Shown here one piece after another: positions 35,362 to 44,981 of a stretch of DNA of 64,000 nucleotides; within the stretch, counting starts at the first letter, position 1; the number at the start of each line of letters is the position of its first letter. The notes under the pieces are model-generated. The model did not search any database and had not been told where the DNA came from. It saw only the letters and a list, made by a program, of their open reading frames with translations. Source of the stretch: Bacteroidales bacterium (GTDB lineage Bacteria > Bacteroidota > Bacteroidia > Bacteroidales > UBA932); contig SUYM01000007.1 in the NCBI GenBank assembly GCA_015060455.1, forward strand, positions 31,234 through 95,233, given 5' to 3'. A program made the position numbers and the translations under genes.

Positions 35362-36284
35362 TATCTGAGCATGAGTTCAGCCTCGCCGAGTTTTGACTGC
35401 TCGGTATATACCTCCACAGTGTATATGCCCTTCTCAAACGAAGGAATCTCGTTGATATAGATTCCCATCTCGACCTCCTTGCCCTGATAGTCAACCTCTC
35501 TTGATGCTGAGCAGATCATCGGTTCTCCGCCAGCCACGCTGAATGTGCGCTGAGTGCTGTTGGTCAGAAGTATTCCGTTAGGGTCCTTTACCCTTACATA
35601 CACTCTCACAGGACCGGCCTTGGCAAGATCGTTTTCAACAAGGGCGAGAGAAACAATCATCTTCTTCACCCTGCTGCTCCTGTCTGTAAGTTTGTCCGAA
35701 CCGTTATATGCTTCAAGTCTGATTCCGCGAGCCTTTATGACCGCGCCCACAGCCACCTGGCTTGAAAGACTCTGAACCTCCCTGCTCAACTCTTCCGACT
35801 GCCTGCGGCTCTCCGCTGCCTCCCTGCGTGCCTTTGCTGCATCAGCGGTCAACTTCTTGTTAAGGGTGTTGAGCGAGTCGATCTGAACAATATAGTTACG
35901 CATTATGCTCCTGAGCGTTCCCAGTTCCTTCTCATACTTGCGTATCATGCTGCGGTTTGTAGCCTCAGTCCTCTTGATGCGTTCGATCAGTTGAGAAACC
36001 TCCTCCCTCGAAGAGTCAAGTTGCGAGTTGATGGAATCGTAATCCGATGACAGAGTCGCATAATCATTCTGAAGGTCAATCATCTGGGCAGTAAGTTCCT
36101 CCTTTTCAATATTCAGGTCATTGATAAGGGTGCTTTTCTGCCACCATATGTACGCAAGAAAGCCGGCAAGGACTACAGCGACGGCAGCAAGAGCAATTGT
36201 CGCAATCTTCATTTTCTTGTTGGGATCGGTCTCCTGGTCGTATGAACCATAGTCCGTGTTATCCAGGTCTTTGTTGAAATCCAT
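35361..36284 (-). CDS. One-TM coiled-coil protein of unknown function
   Basis: A 306-residue protein from ATG 36284, preceded by a strong AGGAGG. N-terminal 30 acidic residues precede one TM helix (IATIALAAVAVVLAGFLAYIWW, about 26-47), followed by a long heptad-rich coiled coil (about 52-180) and a C-terminal beta-rich domain (VRVYVRVKDPNGILLTN, YTVEVYTEQ). The topology puts the coiled coil outside the cytosol. It is co-transcribed with hemW by a one-base overlap. I do not recognise a named family. Confidence 0.8.
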   Translation of the reverse strand: MDFNKDLDNTDYGSYDQETDPNKKMKIATIALAAVAVVLAGFLAYIWWQKSTLINDLNIEKEELTAQMIDLQNDYATLSSDYDSINSQLDSSREEVSQLIERIKRTEATNRSMIRKYEKELGTLRSIMRNYIVQIDSLNTLNKKLTADAAKARREAAESRRQSEELSREVQSLSSQVAVGAVIKARGIRLEAYNGSDKLTDRSSRVKKMIVSLALVENDLAKAGPVRVYVRVKDPNGILLTNSTQRTFSVAGGEPMICSASREVDYQGKEVEMGIYINEIPSFEKGIYTVEVYTEQSKLGEAELMLR

Positions 36285-36320
36285 ATTTCCTCCTTTGTTT
36301 AATTGTTTCATTGGCAACCA

Positions 36321-36347
36321 CAAATATAACAAATTTCATTATATTTG
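36321..36347. promoter_or_regulatory. Divergent promoters: coiled-coil/hemW (-) and membrane protein (+)
   Basis: Minus-strand TATATTTG at 36321-36328 and plus-strand TATATTTG at 36340-36347, both exact TAnnTTTG matches, each about 35 bases before the respective ATG. Confidence 0.6.
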
Positions 36348-36381
36348 CGGAAACACCGACAAATTTAACAAGAACAGGACC

Positions 36382-36855
36382 ATGAAATATCTTATCCGCA
36401 GTATAAAATACTTTTTCTACTTCTCCATCCTCTGTTCCCTTATCATCGGAGCGCTCATTGCCATCGGAGCGGTCGAGGGCAATATCGACGCCATATTTGA
36501 CGAAGGATACAGATCGATTGTGAAAATAGGCATATTCTTCATCATTGTTGCGGCGGTATATCCAAAACTCGGATTCATCACACGTCAGATCCCGTCAGAC
36601 AAGAGTTGGGAGCAGGCGCGAGAGAGCATTGTGAAGTATATGTATGAGCATAATTACACCATCGAGAGCGAAAGTCCGCAGGTGGTTACCTTCCGTGTGC
36701 GTGGTGCCCTCGCAAGGCTGAGCAAGATGTATGAGGACAGGATAACCCTGACAAGAACTGCCGAAGGATGGGCTCTGGAAGGCCTGAGAAAAGACGCATT
36801 CAGACTTGCCAACGGTATTGAGCATGTCCTGAACGCGCCTGTACAGGAGTCCTGA
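36382..36855 (+). CDS. Two-TM membrane protein of unknown function
   Basis: A 157-residue protein. Two TM helices (FFYFSILCSLIIGALIAIGAV, about 11-31; IVKIGIFFIIVAAVYPKLGFI, about 46-66) precede a soluble C-terminal domain of 90 residues (IPSDKSWEQARESIVKYMYEHNYTIES). Monocistronic by appearance and convergent with DUF3109. I know no function for it; relatives are Bacteroidota-restricted as far as I can tell. Confidence 0.75.
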   Translation: MKYLIRSIKYFFYFSILCSLIIGALIAIGAVEGNIDAIFDEGYRSIVKIGIFFIIVAAVYPKLGFITRQIPSDKSWEQARESIVKYMYEHNYTIESESPQVVTFRVRGALARLSKMYEDRITLTRTAEGWALEGLRKDAFRLANGIEHVLNAPVQES

Positions 36856-36865
36856 CTGCAACTTA

Positions 36866-37462
36866 TTATCTTCCGGAGTTCAGCATCTTGGCAGCCTGGT
36901 CAAGAGCCTCATAGAAATCCTCTCCGAAATAACGTTCGATGGGTTCGCGAAGAAATTGATATACGCGGACCTTTTCCTTTTTGCCTTTTGCAAAGGCGTC
37001 CTGACAGATATGCCATCTGTGGAGGTTCAGGGCGCGGGTGCCGTTGCTAAGTTGCGTGATGCGGATAGGATAGAGCCAGCACGAAATGGGTTTGCGGAAG
37101 TCGCCCTTACCCTGGAACCAGCATCGTTCCATTGAGCAGAAGCAGTTGCCTTCCTCATCGAAAAGCGTATATACACACTCTTCACTGCCAGGAACAAGCG
37201 GTGTAACCATATCCCCGTCTCGGTCAATTTCAAAAAATCCGTTTGATGCCACCACGGAGCGTCCCTGCTCTGACATTATAGGCGAGAAAATATGGTAGTT
37301 CTTCTCTATCGCTTCCGCCTCACATTCTTCGAGAGGGGCACCGCTGTCGCCGATGACGCAGCAGCAGCCCTTGCATTTCTCGTAGTCGCAGGCAAAGTAT
37401 TCTGTCAGTATCTCCTCTGACACCAGACAGTCGTCAATCTGAATTATTGTTCCGTGATACAT
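36866..37462 (-). CDS. DUF3109 cysteine-cluster protein
   Basis: A 198-residue cytosolic protein. Cysteine clusters FACDYEKCKGCCCVIGDSGAP, ECVYTLF, CFCSMERCWFQ and ISCWLYP suggest an iron-sulphur or zinc site of the YkgJ-like type. The start overlaps the 3' end of the M16-like gene by 19 bases, implying coupled translation. Function unknown. Confidence 0.85.
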   Translation of the reverse strand: MYHGTIIQIDDCLVSEEILTEYFACDYEKCKGCCCVIGDSGAPLEECEAEAIEKNYHIFSPIMSEQGRSVVASNGFFEIDRDGDMVTPLVPGSEECVYTLFDEEGNCFCSMERCWFQGKGDFRKPISCWLYPIRITQLSNGTRALNLHRWHICQDAFAKGKKEKVRVYQFLREPIERYFGEDFYEALDQAAKMLNSGR

Positions 37463-40086
37463 TGTTTGTTTTCTATTAAATATTCCACTCTTGACCCCTC
37501 GGCAAGCAATTTAAGCATATTCCTGACATCATCCTTAGTGATGCTGTCAATCCTTGACTTATAATCCGTATGGAAATCCTTTCCTTCCGCGTATCTCATT
37601 CCGAGAACATTCTGCCAGTAAACAGGGTCTGACTCCATCTTCCCTATGCGCTGTTTCAGGAGAGCCTTATATGATGAGAGTTCCTCATCTGTAAGATCGA
37701 CCTCATGCAAGGTCTTCAGAAGTTCCCTGAACTCCCATAATGTCAGAGACGGGTCTTGATGGCAGGTCCCGGTCGCAAAACCATCGACTGAGGCCTGGCC
37801 AAGTGAAAGCATGAGACTTACGCGTTCCTGAGGATAGAGGGTGCATTCGTGCTTCAACCTGATATGCATTCCATTTCCTGTCATCTGTTGCGAAAGAACC
37901 TTCGTGAGACACATGGACATGACTTGCGCCGTATAATAATTCTGAGAAGTCAGGGATATGGGTGCCGACATTATGACATCGACCCTGTCTTCATCACCTG
38001 TCCTGACAAGTTTCATCGTACCTGAAATCGGCTGATAATTCACCACCGGGCGGGATACCGACCTTCCCAGCGTCCGGAACAGACCGGAATAAACAGCAAG
38101 CGCCGCCTTCAACTGCTTTTCATCAATGTCTCCCATCAACACCAACACTCCGGAATCAGTTCTGCCGGCCACCTCGCCATGCAGACGTTCTGCCTTTTCC
38201 ATGAAATCTTCCGAGAACCCTCCCTTGCACGCGGTGTATCTGTAATCGGGACACATCACACTGTCCATGACTGCGATTCTGTCCTCCAATGTGCCCGCAA
38301 GAGAAGCAAGGCGCAGAGCCTCGCAGTTTTTCCTGTATTCAAACTTTTCCCTGTCCGCAGATGTATCATTCATTACAGCAAGAAGGACCTTCAACAGATA
38401 TTCTATGCCGTCATCGGGGACTCTTCCACTAAGTCGTGTTGTGGAATGATCCACCTTGATATCCATGGTCATCCCGTGCCTCCTGATTATGTCGCGGAAC
38501 GTTTCCGAATCCGCACCGGCTATCCTGCACAGGTCGAGATAGTCCGAGAAATATGCCGCCTCACCGGCCTGAATATCAGCCACATTACCATAGCCGCCAC
38601 GCAATATGAACGACCAATGTATCAAATCCTTGGCATCAGTATGCTTTACGACGACCTTGAGCCCGTTAGACATTGTCCACATCGAACCTCCGGTAAGATA
38701 CTCCTTTCTGACTGATTTCACCTTCATCTTTTCCACCGGCAAAGGCAGGGCAAGAGTGTCCGACGGGTATGCCCACGGAGTGTCCGACGTCCAGCCCTCG
38801 CAGAATATCTCATACATCTGAGCCTCAGTCAGGCCCTTGTCTGTCGTGCCGCATGTCAATTTCAGGTTCGCATCTTTCTTGAAGGAGGCCTCATTCATGG
38901 ATTTCAGTACGTCCAGTTCCTTGTCTGTCGGAATGTCCCTGGTCATCAGGAACCTGTTCTGCTGAGCCGCAGAGGAAAGAGACTGATTATAGAGAAAGGC
39001 AGAGGCGCATCGTGCAATATATGTAGCATTGGACAGGGATCTCTCAAGGGCAAGACGCGAGTCAAAATAATCAGACTCAACATCCTTGAACTCCGTCGGT
39101 CCGACTCTGCCGTCTGCCAACGAGGAGATGGCTGCGGCTATGATTCCCACTGCCGCCCGGACATTCTCAGGGCCCACTTTGACCTCCACCGTAAACCTGT
39201 TGTCATCCAGATGATTAGCGGGACCTATGTAATTGCAGAGAACCTCGGCATATGGTATGTTCCGCCGCCTAAAAAGTTCCTTTATCCTGTTTTCTGCAAT
39301 GATTGCGGATAGGGACATGTATTTTTCCACCACCATAGGCTGGATGGTATTCATCTTTGCCCGAGGAGTACGAGGAAGGCGCCACGTTGCCGCGACACAC
39401 GATACCTGAGGGTTGCCGCTCCCGGAAACTTCCAGTTCGACACCACCTTCAACCCATTCATATCCACGACCTGCTGAGGATTCCTTCGATGTAACCATAT
39501 AGGAAAGCATCCTCAGTTTCTCAATCATCGTTGCAGCATCGACATCTCCGGCGATGATTATCGCCTGGTCAGAAGGGGCATACCATTTTCTGAGAAGGGT
39601 GTCTTCTGATGAAGATGATTTCTCGACTATACCCATCATCACAAGCAGAGACGAATCTATGGCGGTTTTTCTTGCAGAAAGATTGACGTTCCGGAAATGA
39701 TATATGGTGGCATCGTCAGTAATTCTCACGAAGCCATCACGACCCGACACCGCACCAAGAGATGTAAAGAAATCCTGCACAGAGGGAGCCAGCAGGCGTT
39801 TTTGCGAAGCGATGCCGTCACGTGAAATCCTTATGACAGATTCACTGTCCATGTTTTCAGATGACCGGGCGCCCACATTCTGCACAAGAGCAAAATCCGC
39901 CATCCCCTTCAGGAAACTGTTGGTGACAATATAGCACCTGAGTCCATTGGGCATCACCTCCGTCCTGACCGCCGGATCTGACGGCAGCACCATCAGTTTC
40001 TGTGCATAGGAATATATTGAAGACATGGCCACAAAAACAACGGATGCGGCCATTATCACGACTGTTTTTAAGAGTATTCGCTTCAT
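37444..40086 (-). CDS. M16 peptidase-like secreted protein lacking the zinc motif
   Basis: An 880-residue exported protein (signal peptide 1-28, cleaved near SYAQ). The fold is that of M16 insulinase-like proteins: RTEVMPNGLRCYIVTN at the start, WYAPSDQAIIIAGDVDAATM, and a second half with LTGGSMWTMSNGLKVVVKHTDAKDLIHWSFILRGG. The zinc-binding HxxEH is absent in both halves (the site after the first beta strand reads NVGARSSENMDS), so it is probably a non-catalytic subunit or substrate-binding partner. A catalytic mate is not in the window. Its minus-strand -7 box TACTTTTG at 40092-40099 lies only 6 bases from the ATG. Confidence 0.82.
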   Translation of the reverse strand: MKRILLKTVVIMAASVVFVAMSSIYSYAQKLMVLPSDPAVRTEVMPNGLRCYIVTNSFLKGMADFALVQNVGARSSENMDSESVIRISRDGIASQKRLLAPSVQDFFTSLGAVSGRDGFVRITDDATIYHFRNVNLSARKTAIDSSLLVMMGIVEKSSSSEDTLLRKWYAPSDQAIIIAGDVDAATMIEKLRMLSYMVTSKESSAGRGYEWVEGGVELEVSGSGNPQVSCVAATWRLPRTPRAKMNTIQPMVVEKYMSLSAIIAENRIKELFRRRNIPYAEVLCNYIGPANHLDDNRFTVEVKVGPENVRAAVGIIAAAISSLADGRVGPTEFKDVESDYFDSRLALERSLSNATYIARCASAFLYNQSLSSAAQQNRFLMTRDIPTDKELDVLKSMNEASFKKDANLKLTCGTTDKGLTEAQMYEIFCEGWTSDTPWAYPSDTLALPLPVEKMKVKSVRKEYLTGGSMWTMSNGLKVVVKHTDAKDLIHWSFILRGGYGNVADIQAGEAAYFSDYLDLCRIAGADSETFRDIIRRHGMTMDIKVDHSTTRLSGRVPDDGIEYLLKVLLAVMNDTSADREKFEYRKNCEALRLASLAGTLEDRIAVMDSVMCPDYRYTACKGGFSEDFMEKAERLHGEVAGRTDSGVLVLMGDIDEKQLKAALAVYSGLFRTLGRSVSRPVVNYQPISGTMKLVRTGDEDRVDVIMSAPISLTSQNYYTAQVMSMCLTKVLSQQMTGNGMHIRLKHECTLYPQERVSLMLSLGQASVDGFATGTCHQDPSLTLWEFRELLKTLHEVDLTDEELSSYKALLKQRIGKMESDPVYWQNVLGMRYAEGKDFHTDYKSRIDSITKDDVRNMLKLLAEGSRVEYLIENKQCITEQ

Positions 40087-40091
40087 GTTTG

Positions 40092-40121
40092 CAAAAGTAC
40101 GACAAATTTTTCCTATTTTTG
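40092..40121. promoter_or_regulatory. Divergent promoters: M16-like (-) and TPR gene (+)
   Basis: Minus-strand TACTTTTG at 40092-40099 and plus-strand TATTTTTG at 40114-40121 match TAnnTTTG. The minus one would start transcription at about the ATG (leaderless mRNA). Confidence 0.5.
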
Positions 40122-40165
40122 CATGTTGTACGCTTTATAGCAATTAATGTTAAATAAAAATAGAA

Positions 40166-41107
40166 ATGACCATGAAGAAGATTTTTCTTTCACTTATCGC
40201 AACAATCATGACTTTCGGTGCGGCTTCCGCACAGGACCTCAACGAGGCGATTACTCTTGCAAAGGACGGTAACGCTGCATTCGAACTCGGCGAATACAAC
40301 CTTGCAGTAGAGGCTTTCACCAAGGCTATTTCAATCGCTGAGGCTATTGAGGGCGAAGAGGCTGCAAACCACGCAAACACTTGTAAGACAGCCGTATGCG
40401 CCATCTATCTTTCAAATGCAAAGGCTCTCCTTAAGGCCGGTGACTATGACGGAGCACTCGCAAAGTTGAACGAGACTATTTCTGTCGCTCAGAACTACGG
40501 CGCAGAGTCAACAGTTGCTGACGCTCAGGCTCTTATCCCTAATGTCTATATGGCTCAGGGAAACGGCGCGCTTAAAGCAAAGGATATGGCTGGCGCTATC
40601 GCAGCATATTCAAAGGTGATTGAAATTAACCCGGCAAACGGTGACGCATACCTCCGTCTTGGCCGCGCACTTGCTGCTACCGGAAAGGTTGAGGAGGCTG
40701 TGGCTGCATACGAGACTGCCGCTGCAAACGGCGAGGAGAAGGATGCAAAGAAGCAACTTTCTACTCTCTTCCTCAGGAAGGCCCAGGCAAGCCTCAAGGC
40801 TGGCAAAGGTCAGGAGGCCATTGACTTTGCTGTCAAGTCTAACGAGTATCATGAAAATGCAAATGCATATAACCTTGCTGCCAAGGCTGCTCAGAAACTC
40901 GGAAAGAATGCTGACTGCATCGCTTTCTATGACAAATACCTTGAACTCAAGCCTAATGCAAAGGATGCTGCAGGTGTGAAATTCACTATCGCAGCCCTTT
41001 ACCAGCAGATGGGAAACAAGGAGAAGGCCGTAGAGTACTACACTATGGTCGCTTCTGACCCTCAGTATGGTGCAGGCGCACAGGAGCAACTCAAGACTCT
41101 CAAATAA
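40166..41107 (+). CDS. Secreted tetratricopeptide-repeat protein
   Basis: A 313-residue protein: signal peptide MTMKKIFLSLIATIMTFGAASAQ, then about six TPR units (AFELGEYNLAVEAFTKAISIA, ALLKAGDYDGALAKLNETISVA, ALKAKDMAGAIAAYSKVIEINP, AYLRLGRALAATGKVEEAVAAYETA, AYNLAAKAAQKLGKNADCIAFYDKYLELKP). ATG 40172 is a second candidate two codons in. TPR proteins scaffold complexes; partners are unknown. Its codon usage and the high GCA/GCT content look like a strongly expressed gene. A U32 gene starts 5 bases after the stop. Confidence 0.88.
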   Translation: MTMKKIFLSLIATIMTFGAASAQDLNEAITLAKDGNAAFELGEYNLAVEAFTKAISIAEAIEGEEAANHANTCKTAVCAIYLSNAKALLKAGDYDGALAKLNETISVAQNYGAESTVADAQALIPNVYMAQGNGALKAKDMAGAIAAYSKVIEINPANGDAYLRLGRALAATGKVEEAVAAYETAAANGEEKDAKKQLSTLFLRKAQASLKAGKGQEAIDFAVKSNEYHENANAYNLAAKAAQKLGKNADCIAFYDKYLELKPNAKDAAGVKFTIAALYQQMGNKEKAVEYYTMVASDPQYGAGAQEQLKTLK

Positions 41108-41112
41108 ATCTG

Positions 41113-43095
41113 ATGAGACAACTTGAACTGCTTGCTCCGGCAAGAGACAAACATATCGGCATCGCGGCAATAGACTGCGGTGCCGATGCTGTGTATATAG
41201 CCGGAGAGCAGTTCGGGGCACGCCAGGCAGCCGGAAATCCTGTCGAAGACATAAGGGAACTATGCGACTATGCGCATAAATTCGGCGCCAGGATATTCAT
41301 AACATTGAACACAATCCTGTATGAAGACGAACTGGCCCGGGCGTACGATTTCATGTTGAAGGTGCAGGAGGCCGGTGCAGATGCCATCATCGTGCAGGAC
41401 CTTGCGGTCGTGCAGATGGCTCGGGAGGGCTATGGCGGCAGGTTCGAGCAGTTGCGCATACCTCTTCATGCCTCCACCCAATGTGCAGTCCGCACTCCGG
41501 AGCAGGCACGCTTTCTTGAAGGCCTGGGGTTCTCACGACTGATTCTGGAAAGGGAACTGTCGCTGGAACAGATAAGGGCGATCCGTCAGGCAGTGAGTTG
41601 CGAACTGGAGTTCTTTGTTCACGGAGCGTTGTGCGTATGTTACAGCGGTCAGTGCTATCTTTCGGAACTAATTGCGGACAGGAGCGCAAACAGAGGCGCA
41701 TGCATTCAGGCATGCCGGTCACGATACGACCTTGTGGATGCTTCCGGAAAGGTGCTGGTGCGCGACAAGGCCCTGCTTTCGCTGAAAGACTACAACCTGC
41801 GCGAGCGGCTTCTTGAATTGGCGGAGGCGGGCATAACCTCCTTCAAGATAGAGGGGCGGCTCAAGAACGAATCATACGTACGCAATGTGGTGCGCGACTA
41901 TTCTCTTGCCCTGGACCGGCTGGTCGGGAATTCTCAGAACTCGTATTGCCGCGGCTCATTCGGGAGCATCTCCGGAGGCTTTGCCCCAGACACGTCCAGG
42001 ACCTTCAACCGCGGATATACCGAACTTTTCATTGACGGTGTCCGAGGGAAATGGGCGGCAATGGACGCAGCCAAATCAATGGGCGAGCATATAGGCACTG
42101 TGACCGCTGTCGGCCGGGATTCTGTGCAGGTGAGCCTGAAAAAAGGCGTTGTCCTGGGCAATGCAGACGGATTCTCATACGTTGCCCGAGGCGGACAGGT
42201 CGAGGGTTTCCGCGGGGATGTATGCTCCGGCAGCAGCATCAGATGCAAGGTGCCTGCATCGCTTTTTGTAGGAGCGCAACTATATAGAAATATCAACGCG
42301 GCCTTTGAAAAGGAGATTCAGAGGCAGGCCTGCGTCAGGGGAATCGGCGCAGAGGTATCTTTGGCATTCTCCTTTGACGGGGGTTGTTGGGCACTTGACG
42401 CTACGGCCATATCGGAAGACGGCCGCAAGGTGAGATTCAGGACTGAGGCAGGAGAACAGACCGCTGAAAATGCTGAGCGGATGGCGGCAATGATTGAAAC
42501 CCAGATAAACAAGGGTTCGGGTCATTACAGATTCACTCTCGCAAGGGTTGACAGCCCGTCGGGGCTTCCGCTGATGAAGGCCTCAGCCCTCAATGAGGTC
42601 CGTCGCCGCCTCGCTGAAATGCTGGACGGGAAAGCGGTGATATGCAGACCTCTGCTGAACAGAAGCATGGAGGCCGCCGGAAGCAAGGATCTTTCCGGTA
42701 ACGGCTCGGAGGACGGCAGCATACATTCGGTTGAGGCACAGGGTGCGGAGCCGTCCGAAGCACAAAGTGAGTTACTGTCCGGAAAACAGACATCATACAA
42801 GCAGAACATATCCAACAGCCTCTCGGAGGCGCTCTACCACGCCCACGGAGCATCAATCGGCGGAAAAGCCTTCGAGATCGAGCCGACACCCGGCGCAGAA
42901 CTTATGCGCACGAAATACTGCATCCGCCATGAACTCGGAATCTGCCCGCTCCACCATGACATCAACTCATCCGACCTCCCGAAATCTCTTCGGGGCATAA
43001 AAGCAGGCACTCCCCTGTTCCTTCTGAACAACGGGAAGCGCCTTGCCCTTCATTTCGACTGCCGCAACTGCGAGATGGTGGTCAAAGAGGCTTAA
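41113..43095 (+). CDS. U32-family protein (RlhA-like)
   Basis: A 660-residue protein of the U32 family; characterised relatives (RlhA, TrhP) hydroxylate RNA and no longer count as peptidases. Signature GALCVCYSGQCYLSELIADRSANRGACIQACRSRYDL has the cysteines of the iron-sulphur site, preceded by ELLAPARDKHIGIAAIDCGADAVYIAG. The C-terminal half holds a beta domain and the DUF3656-like CIRHELGICPLHH cysteines. Residues about 520-570 (SEDGSIHSVEAQGAEPSEAQSE) are a low-complexity linker. Ends 14 bases inside the convergent antitoxin gene. Confidence 0.88.
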   Translation: MRQLELLAPARDKHIGIAAIDCGADAVYIAGEQFGARQAAGNPVEDIRELCDYAHKFGARIFITLNTILYEDELARAYDFMLKVQEAGADAIIVQDLAVVQMAREGYGGRFEQLRIPLHASTQCAVRTPEQARFLEGLGFSRLILERELSLEQIRAIRQAVSCELEFFVHGALCVCYSGQCYLSELIADRSANRGACIQACRSRYDLVDASGKVLVRDKALLSLKDYNLRERLLELAEAGITSFKIEGRLKNESYVRNVVRDYSLALDRLVGNSQNSYCRGSFGSISGGFAPDTSRTFNRGYTELFIDGVRGKWAAMDAAKSMGEHIGTVTAVGRDSVQVSLKKGVVLGNADGFSYVARGGQVEGFRGDVCSGSSIRCKVPASLFVGAQLYRNINAAFEKEIQRQACVRGIGAEVSLAFSFDGGCWALDATAISEDGRKVRFRTEAGEQTAENAERMAAMIETQINKGSGHYRFTLARVDSPSGLPLMKASALNEVRRRLAEMLDGKAVICRPLLNRSMEAAGSKDLSGNGSEDGSIHSVEAQGAEPSEAQSELLSGKQTSYKQNISNSLSEALYHAHGASIGGKAFEIEPTPGAELMRTKYCIRHELGICPLHHDINSSDLPKSLRGIKAGTPLFLLNNGKRLALHFDCRNCEMVVKEA

Positions 43096-43384
43096 CTATC
43101 TCCACCCTCATCCCAAGAGCATTGATGATACTGAAGAAAAGCCCTGCGCTCGGATTCACGTGTCCCCTCTCAAGTTTCGATATGTATGACTTGGTGGTAT
43201 TGACCCTTTCTGCAAGTTCTGACTGAGTCACACCCGCAGATATTCTGGCAGTATGCAGTATCTGACCTGAATAGAAAGCATAAGCGTCCTCAATAGCCTT
43301 TGTTCGCTGAGGCGTTCCCGGCTTGCCGAACTCGGCATCCAACACAACATCATAATCCCTGATCTGATGATCGTTTGTCTGCAT
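43082..43384 (-). CDS. XRE-family antitoxin
   Basis: A 100-residue helix-turn-helix protein: an N-terminal linker (residues 1-45) leads to AGVTQSELAERVNTTKSYISKLERGHVNPSAGLFFSIINALGMRV. It pairs with the RelE-like gene that overlaps it by 35 bases, toxin first. Its 3' end runs 14 bases into the U32 gene on the other strand. Confidence 0.88.
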   Translation of the reverse strand: MQTNDHQIRDYDVVLDAEFGKPGTPQRTKAIEDAYAFYSGQILHTARISAGVTQSELAERVNTTKSYISKLERGHVNPSAGLFFSIINALGMRVEIVKPL

Positions 43385-43700
43385 AATAACTCTCCTTTAT
43401 CTTAATTGCCAATTCAATCTCGCTTTCTGGTGTTTTCTGTGTCTTCTTCTGAAAACCGTTAAACAGCACAACAATGTTGCCAGCATCAAAAATGAAGAAC
43501 ACTCTGAAAATATTACCAGAGTACAACGTCCGTAACTCATAAATACCATCGCGTATATATTTGACGAATTTTGCAGAAACCTTATCTTGTGACTTCAGCA
43601 AGAGCAAGCCATACTGGACCTTCTGCAGCTCCTTCTCTGACAATCCCTTAATAAACCTCTCAAAATATCCACCATAAGTAACAATTCTCCTATCATCCAT
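43350..43700 (-). CDS. RelE/HigB-like toxin (phage Gp49-type)
   Basis: A 116-residue basic protein of the Gp49/HigB-like RelE branch: VQYGLLLLKSQDKVSAKFVKYIRDGIYELRTLYSGNIFRVFFIFDAGNIVVLFNGFQKKTQKTP, where the ELR and FQKK blocks are the family core. It starts with MDDRRIVTYGGYFERFI and is coupled by overlap to the antitoxin. Presumed to cut mRNA. Confidence 0.88.
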   Translation of the reverse strand: MDDRRIVTYGGYFERFIKGLSEKELQKVQYGLLLLKSQDKVSAKFVKYIRDGIYELRTLYSGNIFRVFFIFDAGNIVVLFNGFQKKTQKTPESEIELAIKIKESYYADKRSSDQGL

Positions 43701-43737
43701 TGCAAAGGTATTGAAAGTTTCTATATTTTACAACTTT

Positions 43738-44964
43738 TCATTCCGTCAAGTCAAAAGTCATGGAAACGTCGCCGAAACGGCTGTCAATGCCTGTGTTGGC
43801 GTCTATCCATCGCTTGGCTAACTGGCCGCGCCAGACTATATCGTCGCGGGTGTTCAGCGGAAGATTCAGTTCCACGCCGTAACTCATGGACTTTATCCTT
43901 ACCAAGGCAGTGCATTTCCATTCTGTCTGTGTGCCGCCATCATCCTCGGTGATCATGAACGCGCAATGGGACATCTGCCCGTTCCAGTCCGAAATCAAAA
44001 GGGTATTGAAGGTCTGCGGCTTGCCCGACTGGCTTCGCTTGACGACTATCATAAAGTCCGTGACCTTGGGATTATACATCTTCAATTCTGCCTCGGTCGC
44101 TGCTGTAAAATCATCGACATATCCTACCTTGACGAAGAACTCAGAGGCTCCGGCAAACCATGTGTCATAATTCCGGTGCATGGTGAAGTCTTTGAGTATC
44201 AAACCCTTTGAGGCGGTCCCGGTCGCCTTTGCCGATGGTTTTACAATTATGGACCCGCCCCCATCTCCCCATTCGGGATCCTCGCGCCGCAGCAGTTCCA
44301 GGGAGGTATATTCCGCATCCGAATTTCTGTTCACCACCCACACCGGCACCAATGCCGCCATCTGCTCATCAACCACCACCTCTTCCAAACCTCGCGAGCC
44401 GTCTTCATTGACAATAATCCTGTAACCGATGTTTGCATCTGACCCATCTTCCGGATCAAATGTAATCACAGGCATTGTCTCCCCGTCCCATGATTCGGAA
44501 AACGGCCAATAGATCTGTATGTCAGACTCGGTCAAGGCGTTGAGGAAGGCCTCCGGATCAGAGAACCTTTCTCCACCGGACTTGGTCTGGGCAGAAGAGA
44601 GTACATGCTGCCGGATAAGGTCGCGCAGAGGATTTTCATATGCCCCCGGGCTGCTTCTTGTGAGGAGTCTGCTTTCGCCGACCCCGCGCCCGGGCTGCTC
44701 AAAAAGGTCCGCCATCGTATATTCCTCATCATACCCGTTGACAGAAGAGGATTCTACGGCCTGATGAACCTCGTTCAGATGAGTAAGTTCCAACGGAACA
44801 GCCGAAAGGAGCGTGGCGACATCAGCCAGTTCAACGATAGTAGTTGCACCGGAATCGACATGCTTGTCAAAATCATCATCAATAATTTCACAGGAGGCTG
44901 CGGTCATCAGCGGCACCACCGCCGATATTACCATGAAAACATTTCTAAATGACATCTTTTTCAT
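43738..44964 (-). CDS. Lipoprotein of unknown function preceded by the 137-bp element
   Basis: A 408-residue protein. ATG 44964 gives a lipoprotein signal (MKKMSFRNVFMVISAVVPLM, then TAASC). The rest is soluble with an acidic middle (DGSDANIGYRIIVNEDGS), a Gly-rich linker (WGDGGGSIIV) and a C-terminal beta-rich part. I do not recognise the family; its overall layout suggests a surface protein. The upstream 137-bp element copy B ends about 18 bases before this ATG, with ACTTTGC in the expected -7 position. Confidence 0.8.
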   Translation of the reverse strand: MKKMSFRNVFMVISAVVPLMTAASCEIIDDDFDKHVDSGATTIVELADVATLLSAVPLELTHLNEVHQAVESSSVNGYDEEYTMADLFEQPGRGVGESRLLTRSSPGAYENPLRDLIRQHVLSSAQTKSGGERFSDPEAFLNALTESDIQIYWPFSESWDGETMPVITFDPEDGSDANIGYRIIVNEDGSRGLEEVVVDEQMAALVPVWVVNRNSDAEYTSLELLRREDPEWGDGGGSIIVKPSAKATGTASKGLILKDFTMHRNYDTWFAGASEFFVKVGYVDDFTAATEAELKMYNPKVTDFMIVVKRSQSGKPQTFNTLLISDWNGQMSHCAFMITEDDGGTQTEWKCTALVRIKSMSYGVELNLPLNTRDDIVWRGQLAKRWIDANTGIDSRFGDVSMTFDLTE

Positions 44965-44981
44965 AACATAAAACTTTAACA

